From the NCBI GenBank assembly GCA_031552235.1, contig JAVBMR010000026.1:7937-71936 (forward strand): a stretch of 64,000 bases of DNA, written 5' to 3'. The notes beneath the pieces are model-generated. The model had not been told where the DNA came from and ran no database searches. It worked only from the letters and a program-made list of their open reading frames with translations. The stretch comes from WRDF01 sp031552235. GTDB taxonomy: Bacteria; Bacteroidota; Bacteroidia; Bacteroidales; Rikenellaceae. Positions 41,163-49,904 of this stretch are shown piece by piece; position 1 is the stretch's first letter; every line of letters starts with the position of its first letter. The translations under genes were made by a program, and so were the position numbers.

Positions 41163-42947
41163 ATGAACATCGAAAAATTCATCCAGGAGCAGGCCGCCGC
41201 GAGCATAGAGACGCTTTACGGGAAGGTCGGCGACGAACTGATACAGGTGCAGAAAACGCGCAAGGAGTTCGAGGGCGACTACACATTGGTGGTATTCCCG
41301 CTTCTGAAAGCCAGCCGCAAATCGCCCGAAATGACCGCTGCGGAGATAGGCGAACACATGACCGCTGCCAGCCCCGCCCTGAACGGGTTCAACGTGATAA
41401 AGGGCTTCCTGAACCTGGCGCTCGATCCCGCGTTCTGGGGCGCGAGGTTTGCGGAAATCGCCGCGGATGAGAAATTCGGTCTCGGACAGCCTTCGGGACG
41501 CACGGTCATGGTGGAGTATTCTTCTCCCAATACCAACAAGCCGCTCCATCTGGGGCATATCCGCAATAACCTGTTAGGGTATTCGGTGGCCTCGATCCTT
41601 GCCGCCAACGGCAACGAAGTGATCAAAGCAAACCTTATCAACGACCGCGGCATCCATATCTGCAAAAGCATGCTTGCGTGGCAGCTTTACGGCGGCGGCG
41701 AAACCCCCGAAAGCAGCGGCATGAAGGGCGACCACCTGGTGGGGAAATATTACGTGGAGTTCGACAAGCACTATAAGGCCGAGATAAAAGAGCTTGCGGC
41801 GCAGGGCATGGCCGAGGACGAGGCGAAGCAAAACGCGCCCCTGATGCTCGCGGCGCAGGAGATGCTCCGCAAATGGGAGGCCAAAGACCCCGAAACCATC
41901 GCCCTGTGGGAAACGATGAACGGCTGGGTTTACGAGGGTTTCGATAAAACGTACAAAGACCTCGGCGTGGATTTCGATAAGGTTTATTACGAGTCGCAGA
42001 CATACCTGTTGGGCAAAAATATCGTTGAGGAAGGCCTCGCCAAAGGCGTGCTATATCGCCGCGAGGACGGTTCGGTGTGGATAGACCTCACGGCCGACGG
42101 GCTCGACGAAAAGTTGCTGCTCCGCTCCGACGGCACTTCGGTCTACATGACACAGGACCTCGGTACGGCATACCAGCGCTTCGAGCAGTATAAGCTCGAC
42201 GAATTAATATACGTGGTGGGCAACGAGCAGAACTACCACTTCCAGGTGCTGAAGCTGGTGCTGAAAAAGTTGGGTTACGACTGGGCCGACCACATCTACC
42301 ATCTCTCTTACGGTATGGTCGAGCTTCCCGAGGGCAAAATGAAGTCGCGCGAAGGGACGGTTGTCGATGCCGACGACCTGATGGACGGGATGGTGGCCGA
42401 AGCGCGCCAGATGTCGGAAGAGTTGGGCAAACTTGACGGATGCACCGAAGAGCAGGCCGAGGCTGTGGGCCGCATGGTAGGCCTCGGGGCCTTGAAGTAC
42501 TTCATCCTCAAGGTCGACCCCAAGAAGACGATGCTGTTCGACCCGCGCGAGTCCATCGATTTCAACGGGAATACCGGGCCGTTCATCCAATACACCCACG
42601 CGCGTATCCGTTCGGTGTTGCGCAAAGCCGACGAAACAGGCGTGGACTATTCGGGCAAGGTCGACCCCAATGCAGGGTTCGTACAGGCCGAAATAGAGAT
42701 TATAAAGCAACTGGCGGACTACCCGTCGGTGGTGTGCGCGGCAGGCGAAACGCTGTCGCCGTCGCTCGTGGCGGCCTATGTTTACGACCTTGCCAAACTT
42801 TATAACGGATACTACCACGACCACCAGATCATGCGCGAGGAGAACCAGGCGGTACGCCGCATGAGGCTGCAACTTTGTTTGCAGGTGGCCCGCATGATAA
42901 GATCGGGGATGGCACTGCTCGGCATCGACGTCCCCGAAAGGATGTAA
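41163..42947 (+). CDS. argS: Arginyl-tRNA synthetase
   Basis: A class I aminoacyl-tRNA synthetase of 594 residues. It has the N-terminal Arg-specific additional domain (about 1-115), then SSPNTNKPLHLGHIRNNLLG with the HIGH motif (HLGH) at about residue 127, the Tyr/Arg-binding catalytic core, and GKMKSREGTVVDADDL, which replaces KMSKS. The anticodon-binding DALR domain is at the C-terminus (YVYDLAKLYNGYYHD ... RLQLCLQVARMIRSGMALLGI). It is one gene downstream of a palindromic promoter module also found near tRNA-Arg and coaX. Its length is standard. Confidence 0.97.
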   Translation: MNIEKFIQEQAAASIETLYGKVGDELIQVQKTRKEFEGDYTLVVFPLLKASRKSPEMTAAEIGEHMTAASPALNGFNVIKGFLNLALDPAFWGARFAEIAADEKFGLGQPSGRTVMVEYSSPNTNKPLHLGHIRNNLLGYSVASILAANGNEVIKANLINDRGIHICKSMLAWQLYGGGETPESSGMKGDHLVGKYYVEFDKHYKAEIKELAAQGMAEDEAKQNAPLMLAAQEMLRKWEAKDPETIALWETMNGWVYEGFDKTYKDLGVDFDKVYYESQTYLLGKNIVEEGLAKGVLYRREDGSVWIDLTADGLDEKLLLRSDGTSVYMTQDLGTAYQRFEQYKLDELIYVVGNEQNYHFQVLKLVLKKLGYDWADHIYHLSYGMVELPEGKMKSREGTVVDADDLMDGMVAEARQMSEELGKLDGCTEEQAEAVGRMVGLGALKYFILKVDPKKTMLFDPRESIDFNGNTGPFIQYTHARIRSVLRKADETGVDYSGKVDPNAGFVQAEIEIIKQLADYPSVVCAAGETLSPSLVAAYVYDLAKLYNGYYHDHQIMREENQAVRRMRLQLCLQVARMIRSGMALLGIDVPERM

Positions 42948-42953
42948 GTCGCT

Positions 42954-43003
42954 CCCGCGACACGGATAGAGCGTCGTGGTTGCCTCGCACCACAATGTTC
43001 TGG
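42954..43003. repeat. Dispersed 40-50-nt repeat, copy 4
   Basis: It starts just after the argS stop. It shares GATAGAGCGTC with copy 1 (GAGAGAGCGTC), CTCGCACC..AATGTT with copies 2-3, and TTCTGG at the end with copy 1. Confidence 0.6.
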
Positions 43004-43120
43004 TGCGGATTGGCGTCACTGCCTCTCCCGAAAGGATATAAGTCGCCGGTGCGGAGCGGGCCGGGATTAACTTACAGATATTCCTGTCCGGATGTGTATT
43101 GTAAATTGCCGGATATTAAA

Positions 43121-43144
43121 GCGGGCCTCCGAAAAGAGGCCCGC
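43121..43144. terminator. Terminator between the convergent argS and SRPBCC genes
   Basis: Arms GCGGGCCTC and GAGGCCCGC around CGAAAA, 22 nt past the 43166 stop. Confidence 0.85.
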
Positions 43145-43165
43145 TTCTGTTTGTTCCGCGTAGGG

Positions 43166-43573
43166 TTACGGTATCGAGTTGAACGTCGCGGCAACCTGCT
43201 CGGCTATCTGGTCTACGGCCTGCTGGAGTTTGCTCCCGACCATCATCTTCATCATCATGTTGAGGTTGGCGTGGAGTACGATACGCATTCTCGTGTCGGA
43301 TTCGCCCGCCTCTTTCAGCTGCATCCAGAACGTGAAGTCTATCGGTGAACCGTCTTCCCCCGCGATCTTCACGAGTTCGTTCTCGACCCGCTCCACGATC
43401 CGCAGCCGCACCGGGAAGCCCTTGGCCGTGAAGGAACAGGTGTCGGCATCGGCCTGCCACCCCTCCACCTTGTCCCGGAGTATGGGCGTGAAATTCGAGA
43501 AATCGGAAACCACGGTATAGACCATCGCCGCCGGTTTCAGTATCTGCTGCTGTTTGCTTTCGTATTTTTCCAT
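43166..43573 (-). CDS. SRPBCC-fold (START-like) protein
   Basis: A protein of 135 residues. The pattern ILKPAAMVYTVVSDFSNFTPILRDKVEGWQADADTCSFTAKGFPVRLRIVERVENELVKIAGE..., then FTFWMQLKEAGESDTRMRIVLHANLNMMMKMMVGSKLQQAVDQIAEQVA, fits the polyketide-cyclase/SRPBCC superfamily: a beta sheet followed by a long C-terminal helix lining a hydrophobic pocket. The ligand is unknown. It lies next to pyrE on the same strand, separated by a GC-rich repeat core (about 43603-43670), and converges on argS. Confidence 0.78.
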   Translation of the reverse strand: MEKYESKQQQILKPAAMVYTVVSDFSNFTPILRDKVEGWQADADTCSFTAKGFPVRLRIVERVENELVKIAGEDGSPIDFTFWMQLKEAGESDTRMRIVLHANLNMMMKMMVGSKLQQAVDQIAEQVAATFNSIP

Positions 43574-43697
43574 AAAATTGCATTCGATTATTTAGCGGCA
43601 CGACGCCGGCGGAGGCAAAATGAGCTTTAGCGAATTACAGTCCTCCGCGCCGGGTGGCGTCGGGCTGTCGGCCCTGAGAAACAAGGCCGAGATTCTT

Positions 43698-44330
43698 TTA
43701 TTTCTTCCAATTTGCCGGATCGGTGCGCCATTCGCGCAGGGTTTCGAGGTCCGATGCGCTCACGTAGCCGTCTTCGACCGCCAGTTCGAGCATGGCGTTA
43801 TAGTTGCTCAGTGTGTCGAGTTTGACGCCCGCCTTTGCGAAGTTTTCTTCCGCGGCCGGGAATCCGTAAGTGAAGATCGCTGCCATGCCGAGTACTTCGC
43901 AGCCTGCGTCGCGCAGGGCCTCAACGGCGTTCAGCGAGCTGCCGCCGGTGGACACGAGGTCTTCGACCACGACCACCCTGGCCCCTTTTTCGAATACGCC
44001 CTCCACCTGGTTGCTAAGTCCGTGGCTTTTGGGCGCCGAACGCACATAGATGAAAGGTTTGCCAATCTTCTCGGCCACCAGCACGCCGTGGGCTATCGCC
44101 CCTGTGGCCACGCCGGCTATAACGTCCGCATCGGGATATTTTTCGGCGATCAGCGCGGCGAAAGCCTCGTAGATCTGTTTGCGCACCGCCGGATATGACA
44201 GCGTCGCGCGGTTATCACAGTAAATCGGAGAGTACCACCCCGAAGCCCATGTAAAAAAATTTGCAGGACTGAGTTTTATTGCCTTAATTTGTAATAGGGA
44301 CCGGGCTATTTCCTGTGCCGTGTTTTTCAT
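43698..44330 (-). CDS. pyrE: Orotate phosphoribosyltransferase
   Basis: A protein of 210 residues. It has FFTWASGWYSPIYCDNR for orotate/PRPP contact, GVATGAIAHGVLVAEKIGKPFIYVRSAPKSHG for the catalytic loop, and the PRPP-binding motif VVVVEDLVSTGGSSLNAVEAL. It joins orotate and PRPP to form OMP in pyrimidine synthesis. I start at the ATG at 44330 because the upstream frame runs into the NUDIX gene. Its start is only 12 nt from the start of the divergent NUDIX gene, so the two promoters must lie within each other's coding sequence. Confidence 0.96.
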   Translation of the reverse strand: MKNTAQEIARSLLQIKAIKLSPANFFTWASGWYSPIYCDNRATLSYPAVRKQIYEAFAALIAEKYPDADVIAGVATGAIAHGVLVAEKIGKPFIYVRSAPKSHGLSNQVEGVFEKGARVVVVEDLVSTGGSSLNAVEALRDAGCEVLGMAAIFTYGFPAAEENFAKAGVKLDTLSNYNAMLELAVEDGYVSASDLETLREWRTDPANWKK

Positions 44331-44342
44331 AAACTGGATCGT

Positions 44343-44975
44343 ATGTATTTCGTATATTATAAAGACAGGGTCGTTAACTTTACCGACCGTCCCGCCATAG
44401 GGTGCGACGGTGTGGTCGAACTGCCTGCGGGCGAGAAGATCGGCATCGCAAAGATGCTCGAAAATCTTGAGAATAGCAAGCATCTTTGCGTAATATCGCC
44501 CGAGCCGGAGCGTGCTTTCGAACTTTTCGCCTCGCAGTTCACACTTGTCGAGGCGGCCGGGGGTGTTGTGGAGAACGACCGCGAAGAGATACTGGTTATA
44601 TACCGGAACAACCGCTGGGATCTTCCGAAAGGGCATGTCGAGAAGGGCGAAAGTTTCATGGCCGCCGCCGCAAGGGAGGTGGAGGAGGAAACCGGACTGC
44701 AAAATATCGAAGTGAACGGGCCTCTGGTCACGACATACCATTTCTATCCCCTCGAAGGCAGGTGGATACTCAAGCGAACGTGGTGGTTCTCGATGACCGG
44801 CGGCGAAGGCGAACCAGTGCCCCAGTCCGAAGAAGGCATCACGAGGGTTAAGTGGATACCTTCAGCCGATGTGCCGGAATATGCGTCGCAGACTTTCGCT
44901 TCGGTGCGCGAGGTGCTGCGGCTGGCACGCCCCGACGACGAAAATATACTGCATCTGGAGAATATTATCCCGTAA
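44343..44975 (+). CDS. NUDIX hydrolase
   Basis: A protein of 210 residues. An N-terminal ~70-residue part precedes the NUDIX domain. The NUDIX box is GHVEKGESFMAAAAREVEEETGL (about residues 100-122) with all catalytic Glu/Arg positions intact, preceded by AAGGVVEN and NRWDLPKGH. The substrate (a nucleoside diphosphate linked to some group X) cannot be read from the sequence. It is divergent to pyrE with a 12-nt gap between start codons and 58 nt upstream of the first glycosyltransferase gene, with which it may form an operon. Confidence 0.9.
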   Translation: MYFVYYKDRVVNFTDRPAIGCDGVVELPAGEKIGIAKMLENLENSKHLCVISPEPERAFELFASQFTLVEAAGGVVENDREEILVIYRNNRWDLPKGHVEKGESFMAAAAREVEEETGLQNIEVNGPLVTTYHFYPLEGRWILKRTWWFSMTGGEGEPVPQSEEGITRVKWIPSADVPEYASQTFASVREVLRLARPDDENILHLENIIP

Positions 44976-45033
44976 GGGCCTTGGCCGGGATCGCAGCCCC
45001 GTTTTTACTAACGTTACACTTGTTTTAACCCCG

Positions 45034-46089
45034 ATGGAACAGCCCAAGCCGCTCATATCCGTGATTATCCCCGTCTATAACGTCGCGGGTTATCTGGAGC
45101 CGTGCCTGGAATCGGTTTGTGCCCAGACATATGAGAACATCGAAATCGTGGCGGTCAATGACGGCAGTACGGACAGTTCGCCCGATATCCTGCGACGGTT
45201 CGCCGAAAAAGACCCGAGGGTCGTTGTCGTTGACAAAGAGAACGAGGGGCTGATGCTCGCCCGCCGCGACGGGATCATGAGGTCTACGGGTGAGTTTATC
45301 TTCTGGGTCGACGGCGACGACCATATTTCTTTGGATTGCGTGGCCAACCTTTATGATGCCATAGTCCGCGAGGGATGCGACGTGGCTTCGGCGCAGAGGG
45401 TCAGGGTATGCCATAACTATATCTCGACCGACGGTTTCATGGAGCCGCGCCTGATGGATAACCGGGAATTCATAAACATATTGCTGCTGCACCGGCATGT
45501 GACGGTCGGCGGAAAACTTTACCGCCGCAGCCTGTGGGACGGCCTCGGCTATTATGAGGAAATAAGCCTCGGCGAGGATTTCATCCTGAACCTCGAACTC
45601 GCGCTGGGGCCGGCATCCCCGTCGATAGTGTTTGCGGACAATGCGTTTTACTTTTACGTGCAGCGTCCCGGCTCGATGATAAGGCATAAGGATGACTTTG
45701 CCTACCTTGAGAATTTCATGGGAAGGGTTGCCGAAATAGTCTCGAAACACAAACCCTGCGGGGATGGGTTGGATGTTTTGATAATCGCCGAGCGTGCCTT
45801 GAGGTTCTATGTATATATCAAAAAAAGCCGCAACGAGTGGAAAGGCGACACGCCCTTGTACGCCGCCGTAAGAGAAGAGGTGCTGGCATCGGAGAAAGCG
45901 CTCGGGGACTTTATCCCGGTAGCCGTGATAACCAGCATAAAGCTCTATCGCCATAAAAGGAATAAAGCGCTGATAAACCTGACAGCGGCGTTCAGGCGGA
46001 TAAGGTACAGCCTGCGCCGCAGGCATTCCGCGTTCGACGCGTCAGGCGTTCCGATGGCCCCTTCGGCGAAGATTCCCGTTAAACGTTAG
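45034..46089 (+). CDS. Glycosyltransferase family 2, first of a pair
   Basis: A protein of 351 residues. The GT-A nucleotide-sugar domain is clear: LISVIIPVYNVAGYLEPCLESVCAQTYENIEIVAVNDGSTDSSP, NEGLMLARRDGIMRSTGEFIFWVDGDDHISLDCV (DGDD is the DxD-type metal site), and later SLGEDFILNLELALG, where the Asp acts as base. It has no membrane helix, so it acts at the cytoplasmic face on an unknown sugar acceptor. The next gene is a closely related paralogue, 17 nt downstream. I use the ATG at 45034 because the frame before it overlaps the NUDIX gene. Confidence 0.92.
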   Translation: MEQPKPLISVIIPVYNVAGYLEPCLESVCAQTYENIEIVAVNDGSTDSSPDILRRFAEKDPRVVVVDKENEGLMLARRDGIMRSTGEFIFWVDGDDHISLDCVANLYDAIVREGCDVASAQRVRVCHNYISTDGFMEPRLMDNREFINILLLHRHVTVGGKLYRRSLWDGLGYYEEISLGEDFILNLELALGPASPSIVFADNAFYFYVQRPGSMIRHKDDFAYLENFMGRVAEIVSKHKPCGDGLDVLIIAERALRFYVYIKKSRNEWKGDTPLYAAVREEVLASEKALGDFIPVAVITSIKLYRHKRNKALINLTAAFRRIRYSLRRRHSAFDASGVPMAPSAKIPVKR

Positions 46090-46106
46090 TGTAAAACAAC
46101 CCGGAA

Positions 46107-47171
46107 GTGGAAAGATCGCCGCTCGTGTCCGTCATAGTGACGGTTTATAACCTTGAGTTTTATCTGGGCGACTGCCTTATGTCCATAGTCGGCCAAACAT
46201 ATGGCAACCTTGAAATATTGATAGTCAACGACGGCAGTACCGACGGCTCGTTGGCTGTAGCAGGGCGCTTCGCGGCATCTGACGCACGCGTGCGCATAGT
46301 GGACAAGGCCAACGAAGGGTTGACACTCACGCGCAAACGAGGGCTTGAAGAATCGAAAGGCGAGTACGTTTGCTGGATCGACGGCGACGACTATATTCAG
46401 CCGGACTATATAGAAAAACTGCTTGGGGCGATGCGGCGGTATGACTGCGACTCGGCAGCAGGCGAACTGATGAAAGTCAGCGGCAGGGTCGGTACCGTGC
46501 TTCAAAGCCCGGCCGCGGATTTTTATTCGCCAAAGGAATTTGCGGAGAGCCTGCTGTTGGATAAGGTTTTTGCCAACCTGTCGGGAAGGATATATAAGCG
46601 CGGATTGGTCGAGGGGCTTGTGTGGCATCCGCAGATCACATTGTGGGAAGATTTCATAACCAACATACAGGTGGCCTTGAAGCCGGGCTATAAAGGTATG
46701 TGCACTGTGCGCGACGCCTTTTATTATTACATGCAGTATCCCGGTTCCATGCGCCGCAGAAGGGTGGAATATGAATACATAGAGAATTTCATCGGGTGTT
46801 CGGAGGCCCTTTTCAACCGTTTGGAAGATACGGCGCGTTTATACCGGCCCGAGCGCGTGGCGAACATGACGGAGCGCCATTATGTCTACCTGCGTATACT
46901 GAGCAACCCATGGAGGGGCGACAACGGCCTGTCGGTCGGGATGCGCGATATTCTTCTCGACAACCGCACGGCGGTCAAAGGCAAGATTCCGTGGCTTGTC
47001 AGGCAGGCGACGCTGCTTTATCCGAACCGCCGATGCTTCTTCATTGTGAAAATACTCGTGACCCTGTGCAAATGGGGCAACAGCTTCGGCAAACGCCGCG
47101 GCGCGGAGAAAGTAAAATATGCCATTCCGGAGCCCGGCGAAAACGCCTGCCCGCAAATCCTTCGAAAGTAG
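46107..47171 (+). CDS. Glycosyltransferase family 2, second of a pair
   Basis: A protein of 354 residues with a GTG start. It shares the pattern of the preceding gene: LVSVIVTVYNLEFYLGDCLMSIVGQTYGNLEILIVNDGSTDGS, NEGLTLTRKRGLEESKGEYVCWIDGDDYIQ, then TLWEDFITNIQVAL and YYYMQYPGSM in place of YFYVQRPGSM. A tandem duplication is the simplest explanation, with later divergence in the acceptor-binding half. A surface glycan role is probable but the product is unknown. There is no terminator right after it; 47172-47460 holds repeat ends and a GC-rich hairpin, with no gene. Confidence 0.92.
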   Translation: MERSPLVSVIVTVYNLEFYLGDCLMSIVGQTYGNLEILIVNDGSTDGSLAVAGRFAASDARVRIVDKANEGLTLTRKRGLEESKGEYVCWIDGDDYIQPDYIEKLLGAMRRYDCDSAAGELMKVSGRVGTVLQSPAADFYSPKEFAESLLLDKVFANLSGRIYKRGLVEGLVWHPQITLWEDFITNIQVALKPGYKGMCTVRDAFYYYMQYPGSMRRRRVEYEYIENFIGCSEALFNRLEDTARLYRPERVANMTERHYVYLRILSNPWRGDNGLSVGMRDILLDNRTAVKGKIPWLVRQATLLYPNRRCFFIVKILVTLCKWGNSFGKRRGAEKVKYAIPEPGENACPQILRK

Positions 47172-47460
47172 TGCTTTTTGAAACAGGATTATCCCGTTTC
47201 AATTTGTAATTTCTCCGCCGAAGAGAATGTCTGGCTGTACAAAATACTTTTGTTAACGAATCAAAAAAACGATTCGTTTTCCTCCTCCTGGCGGGGCATA
47301 GCCTGCAAGCAGTCTCTGCTCCCGCTGCGAGCGTCGGTTCAGGCGCCCCTGCCCCCCTCGGGGGCGCCTGACGGCCTTCGAAGAAGGCCGAACAATATTT
47401 AAAGGGATAATTCAGTTTTGAAATTTCCGCCCTCGTTTGCAAAAGAAAGGCCGGCAGGAA
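47172..47460. other. Intergenic region with repeat-like ends and a GC-rich hairpin
   Basis: ACAGGATTATCCCGTTTCAA near 47183 resembles ACAGGGTCATCCTGTTTCGA near 39319. GGCGCCCCTGCCCCCCTCGG (about 47342) followed by GGGGCGCCTGACGGCCTTCG is a strong hairpin, and a diverged version lies at about 37085-37135. I see no gene. Confidence 0.4.
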
Positions 47461-47462
47461 TG

Positions 47463-47488
47463 AAAAACGAGGCGTGAAGCCTCGTTTT
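47463..47488. terminator. Terminator after the porX-tsaE pair
   Basis: Arms AAAACGAGGC and GCCTCGTTTT, 50 nt past the tsaE stop on the minus strand. Confidence 0.75.
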
Positions 47489-47537
47489 CTGATTGTATAC
47501 TGTGCCGCCAAGTTGTCCGCGCGGCGCCTGTATCATG

Positions 47538-47966
47538 TCATTCTATGGTGATCGTCCTGCTGTCCTCGTCTTCTGGATGGGTCGCTATCGTGACGCGCAG
47601 CGCGTCTTCGGGCAGCAGTTCCTCGATTTTCTCAGGCCATTCTACGAGGCATAGGTCGCCGCTGTAGAAATACTCCTCATACCCCATGTCGTACACCTCG
47701 GACAGTTTGTCGATGCGGTAGAAATCGAAATGGTTCACCGGGTTGCCGCCGGCGTCCAGATACTGGTTTATCAGGGCGAACGTGGGGCTGGTCACGTTGT
47801 CGGTGATCCCGAGCTGCGAGGCGAGCTCGCGCACGAGCGTGGTCTTGCCTGCCCCCATAGGCCCGAAAAGCGCCACTACCGACACGCCGCGCCGGCGGAT
47901 TATCGCGAGCAGCCTCTCAGCCGCCTCCGGCAGGTCGTCTATAGAATCGAGTTCGATGGTTTCCAT
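47538..47966 (-). CDS. tsaE: tRNA threonylcarbamoyladenosine biosynthesis ATPase
   Basis: A protein of 142 residues. It has Walker A VALFGPMGAGKTTLVRELAS (about residues 33-52), then TSPTFALINQY and FDFYRID, and a C-terminal LCLVEWPEKIEELLPEDALRV. These are the YjeE/TsaE signatures. It works with TsaB and TsaD to make t6A37 in tRNAs that read ANN codons. It lies 9 nt after porX on the same strand. The pairing with a type IX secretion regulator has no functional link that I know. Confidence 0.95.
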   Translation of the reverse strand: METIELDSIDDLPEAAERLLAIIRRRGVSVVALFGPMGAGKTTLVRELASQLGITDNVTSPTFALINQYLDAGGNPVNHFDFYRIDKLSEVYDMGYEEYFYSGDLCLVEWPEKIEELLPEDALRVTIATHPEDEDSRTITIE

Positions 47967-47975
47967 GGGGCAAAA

Positions 47976-49535
47976 TTACGCATTTTTCGGCTTCAGCACA
48001 ATGAACGGCACTATCATTTCCTCCATCGAGATGCCGCCGTGCTGAAAAGTGCCGCGGTAGTAGCGTACAAAGCGGTTGGTGTCGTTGGGGTAGACGAAGA
48101 AGTCGCGGTTGTAGGCGAATACGTAAGTCGAGGTTATGTTGCTCTTCGGGAGCTGTATCTCCTCGGGCTTGGTCACCACGAACATCTCCTTGTCGTTGAA
48201 CTGGAGGTTGCGGCCGGTCTTGTAGCGCAGGTTGCTCGACGTTTCGCGGTCGCCGACGACTTTCACCGGATTGTCCACCCTGATCGTGCCGTGGTCGGTG
48301 GTGATGATAACCTTGTGGCCCCTTTCCGAGAGCAGTTTGAGCAGGATGAACAGGTCGGAATGCTCGAACCACGAGCGCGTGAGCGAACGGAAAGCCGCGT
48401 CGTCCTCGGTCAGCTCGCGGATTATCTCGGTTTCGGTGCGTGCGTGCGAGAGGATGTCGAGGAAGTTGTAGACTATGACCGAAAAATCGGCGTCGTACAC
48501 GCGGTTTATGTTGTCTATCAGCTTGCGTCCCGCCTCGGGGCGCACGAGCTTGTCGAACGTCATTCTGTATGTCTTGCCGTTCGACTGGAGCTGGCGTTTC
48601 AGGAAATCCTCCTCGAACTGGTTCTTGCCGCCCTCCTCGTTGTCGTTAAGCCAGAGGTTGGGCATCAGCTTGTCTATCGCCAGCGGCATGAGGCCCGCGA
48701 AAATGGCGTTGCGCGCATATTGTGTGGCGGTGGGAAGGATCGAGCAGTAGAAGTCCTCGCGGTCGACGTCGAACCATCCGCGCAGCAGGGAACTTATAGC
48801 CCGCCACTGGTCATATCGGAAATTGTCGATGAGCAGCAGGGTCGTTTTGCTGTTCCTGTCGGCCACCGGGAAGATGTCCGTGCGCATGAGCGTGTGCGAC
48901 ATGGTGGGCGTGTCGCTGCCCTTGCGGTTGATCCAGTCGGCGTAGTTGCGCCTCACGAATTTGGCGAACTCGTTATTGGCCTCGTTCTTCTGGTAGGCGA
49001 GGATCTCCTTGATGCTTTCGTCGTTCGAACTTTCCAGTTCTATCTCCCAGCCGACCAGTTTGCGGTAGATGTTGACCCAGTCGCCGAAGGTGTCCGCCTG
49101 CCCCAGCAGCGACGATATGTTGCCGAACTCGGCGCGGTAGTCGGCCGTGGTCTGTTCCGTAACGAGTTGCTGGCGGTGTACGTTCTTTTTTATAGAAAGA
49201 AGTACCTGGTTGGGGTTGATGGGCTTTATGAGATAGTCGGCGATCTTCGAGCCGATGGCCTTGTTCATAATGTTCTCCTCCTCGCTCTTGGTGACCATTA
49301 TCACGGGGGTGGTGGGGCGCAGCTCCTTGATGGCCGGAAGCGTTTCGAGGCCGGTCATGCCGGGCATCATCTCGTCGAGGATGATGAGGTCGTAAGGGGT
49401 TTGGCGCACCATGTCGATGGCGTCGTAGCCGTTGTTGGATGTGTCGACGTCGTATCCCTTTTCCTTGAGGAACAGGATGTGGGGCTTGAGGAGTTCCACT
49501 TCGTCGTCGACCCAGAGTATCTTCGCTGTGTTCAT
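47976..49535 (-). CDS. porX: PorX-type response regulator with a PglZ domain
   Basis: A protein of 519 residues. Residues 1-120 are a receiver domain: DD at 10-11, phosphoacceptor Asp54 in LIILDEMMPG, Thr at MVTKSE and the Lys in LIKPINP. A helical linker follows, then the PglZ/alkaline-phosphatase-like domain (about 200-515) with TTLLLIDNFRYDQWRAI, PTATQYARNAIFAGLMP and KVIITTDHGTIRV. This is the layout of PorX, which acts with the PorY kinase and the SigP sigma factor to control type IX secretion in Porphyromonas. PorY is not in this window. A TAATTTTG box lies 43 nt upstream (49578-49585). Confidence 0.93.
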   Translation of the reverse strand: MNTAKILWVDDEVELLKPHILFLKEKGYDVDTSNNGYDAIDMVRQTPYDLIILDEMMPGMTGLETLPAIKELRPTTPVIMVTKSEEENIMNKAIGSKIADYLIKPINPNQVLLSIKKNVHRQQLVTEQTTADYRAEFGNISSLLGQADTFGDWVNIYRKLVGWEIELESSNDESIKEILAYQKNEANNEFAKFVRRNYADWINRKGSDTPTMSHTLMRTDIFPVADRNSKTTLLLIDNFRYDQWRAISSLLRGWFDVDREDFYCSILPTATQYARNAIFAGLMPLAIDKLMPNLWLNDNEEGGKNQFEEDFLKRQLQSNGKTYRMTFDKLVRPEAGRKLIDNINRVYDADFSVIVYNFLDILSHARTETEIIRELTEDDAAFRSLTRSWFEHSDLFILLKLLSERGHKVIITTDHGTIRVDNPVKVVGDRETSSNLRYKTGRNLQFNDKEMFVVTKPEEIQLPKSNITSTYVFAYNRDFFVYPNDTNRFVRYYRGTFQHGGISMEEMIVPFIVLKPKNA

Positions 49536-49577
49536 AATCTGTATTTTCGGTTAGGCCAGCCGCCCGGGCGGCAACTG

Positions 49578-49585
49578 CAAAATTA
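49578..49585 (-). promoter_or_regulatory. -7 box of porX
   Basis: TAATTTTG on the minus strand, 43 nt upstream of the ATG. The rest of 49536-49849 shows no other feature. Confidence 0.55.
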
Positions 49586-49824
49586 ACAAAGCGCGCCTCA
49601 ATCCAATGCCCCGGCCGGAAGATTTTATTCGCAGGCGGGATAATAAAAAGATTCCGCGCACGTATCTAATAACGCCGGCCTGGGGTTTATATTGCTTTGA
49701 CGCAATTGAATTAACCGCAAGGTGTATTTTTCCAATAGCTTGTTTTCTGTATGGCATTAAAAAACAGGCTATTTCGTGCGTGTACGGCCGATTTGATATT
49801 AATGACGATTTTTTTTGCAGACTG

Positions 49825-49857
49825 TTTGGATTTTAAATAAATAAAAGAGTATATTTG
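49825..49857 (+). promoter_or_regulatory. Promoter of the HU gene
   Basis: TTTG (49825-49828), 21 nt, then TATATTTG (49850-49857). This is a good match to the Bacteroidota -33/-7 promoter. The leader is about 45 nt. Confidence 0.75.
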
Positions 49858-49904
49858 CATCCTGTTTGAAAAGAAAAAACGTTAAATATTAATACATTAC
49901 AGTA

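Noticed and set aside
47730..49586. A plus-strand open frame of about 620 codons
   Set aside because: It is antisense to porX and tsaE and has no family features.
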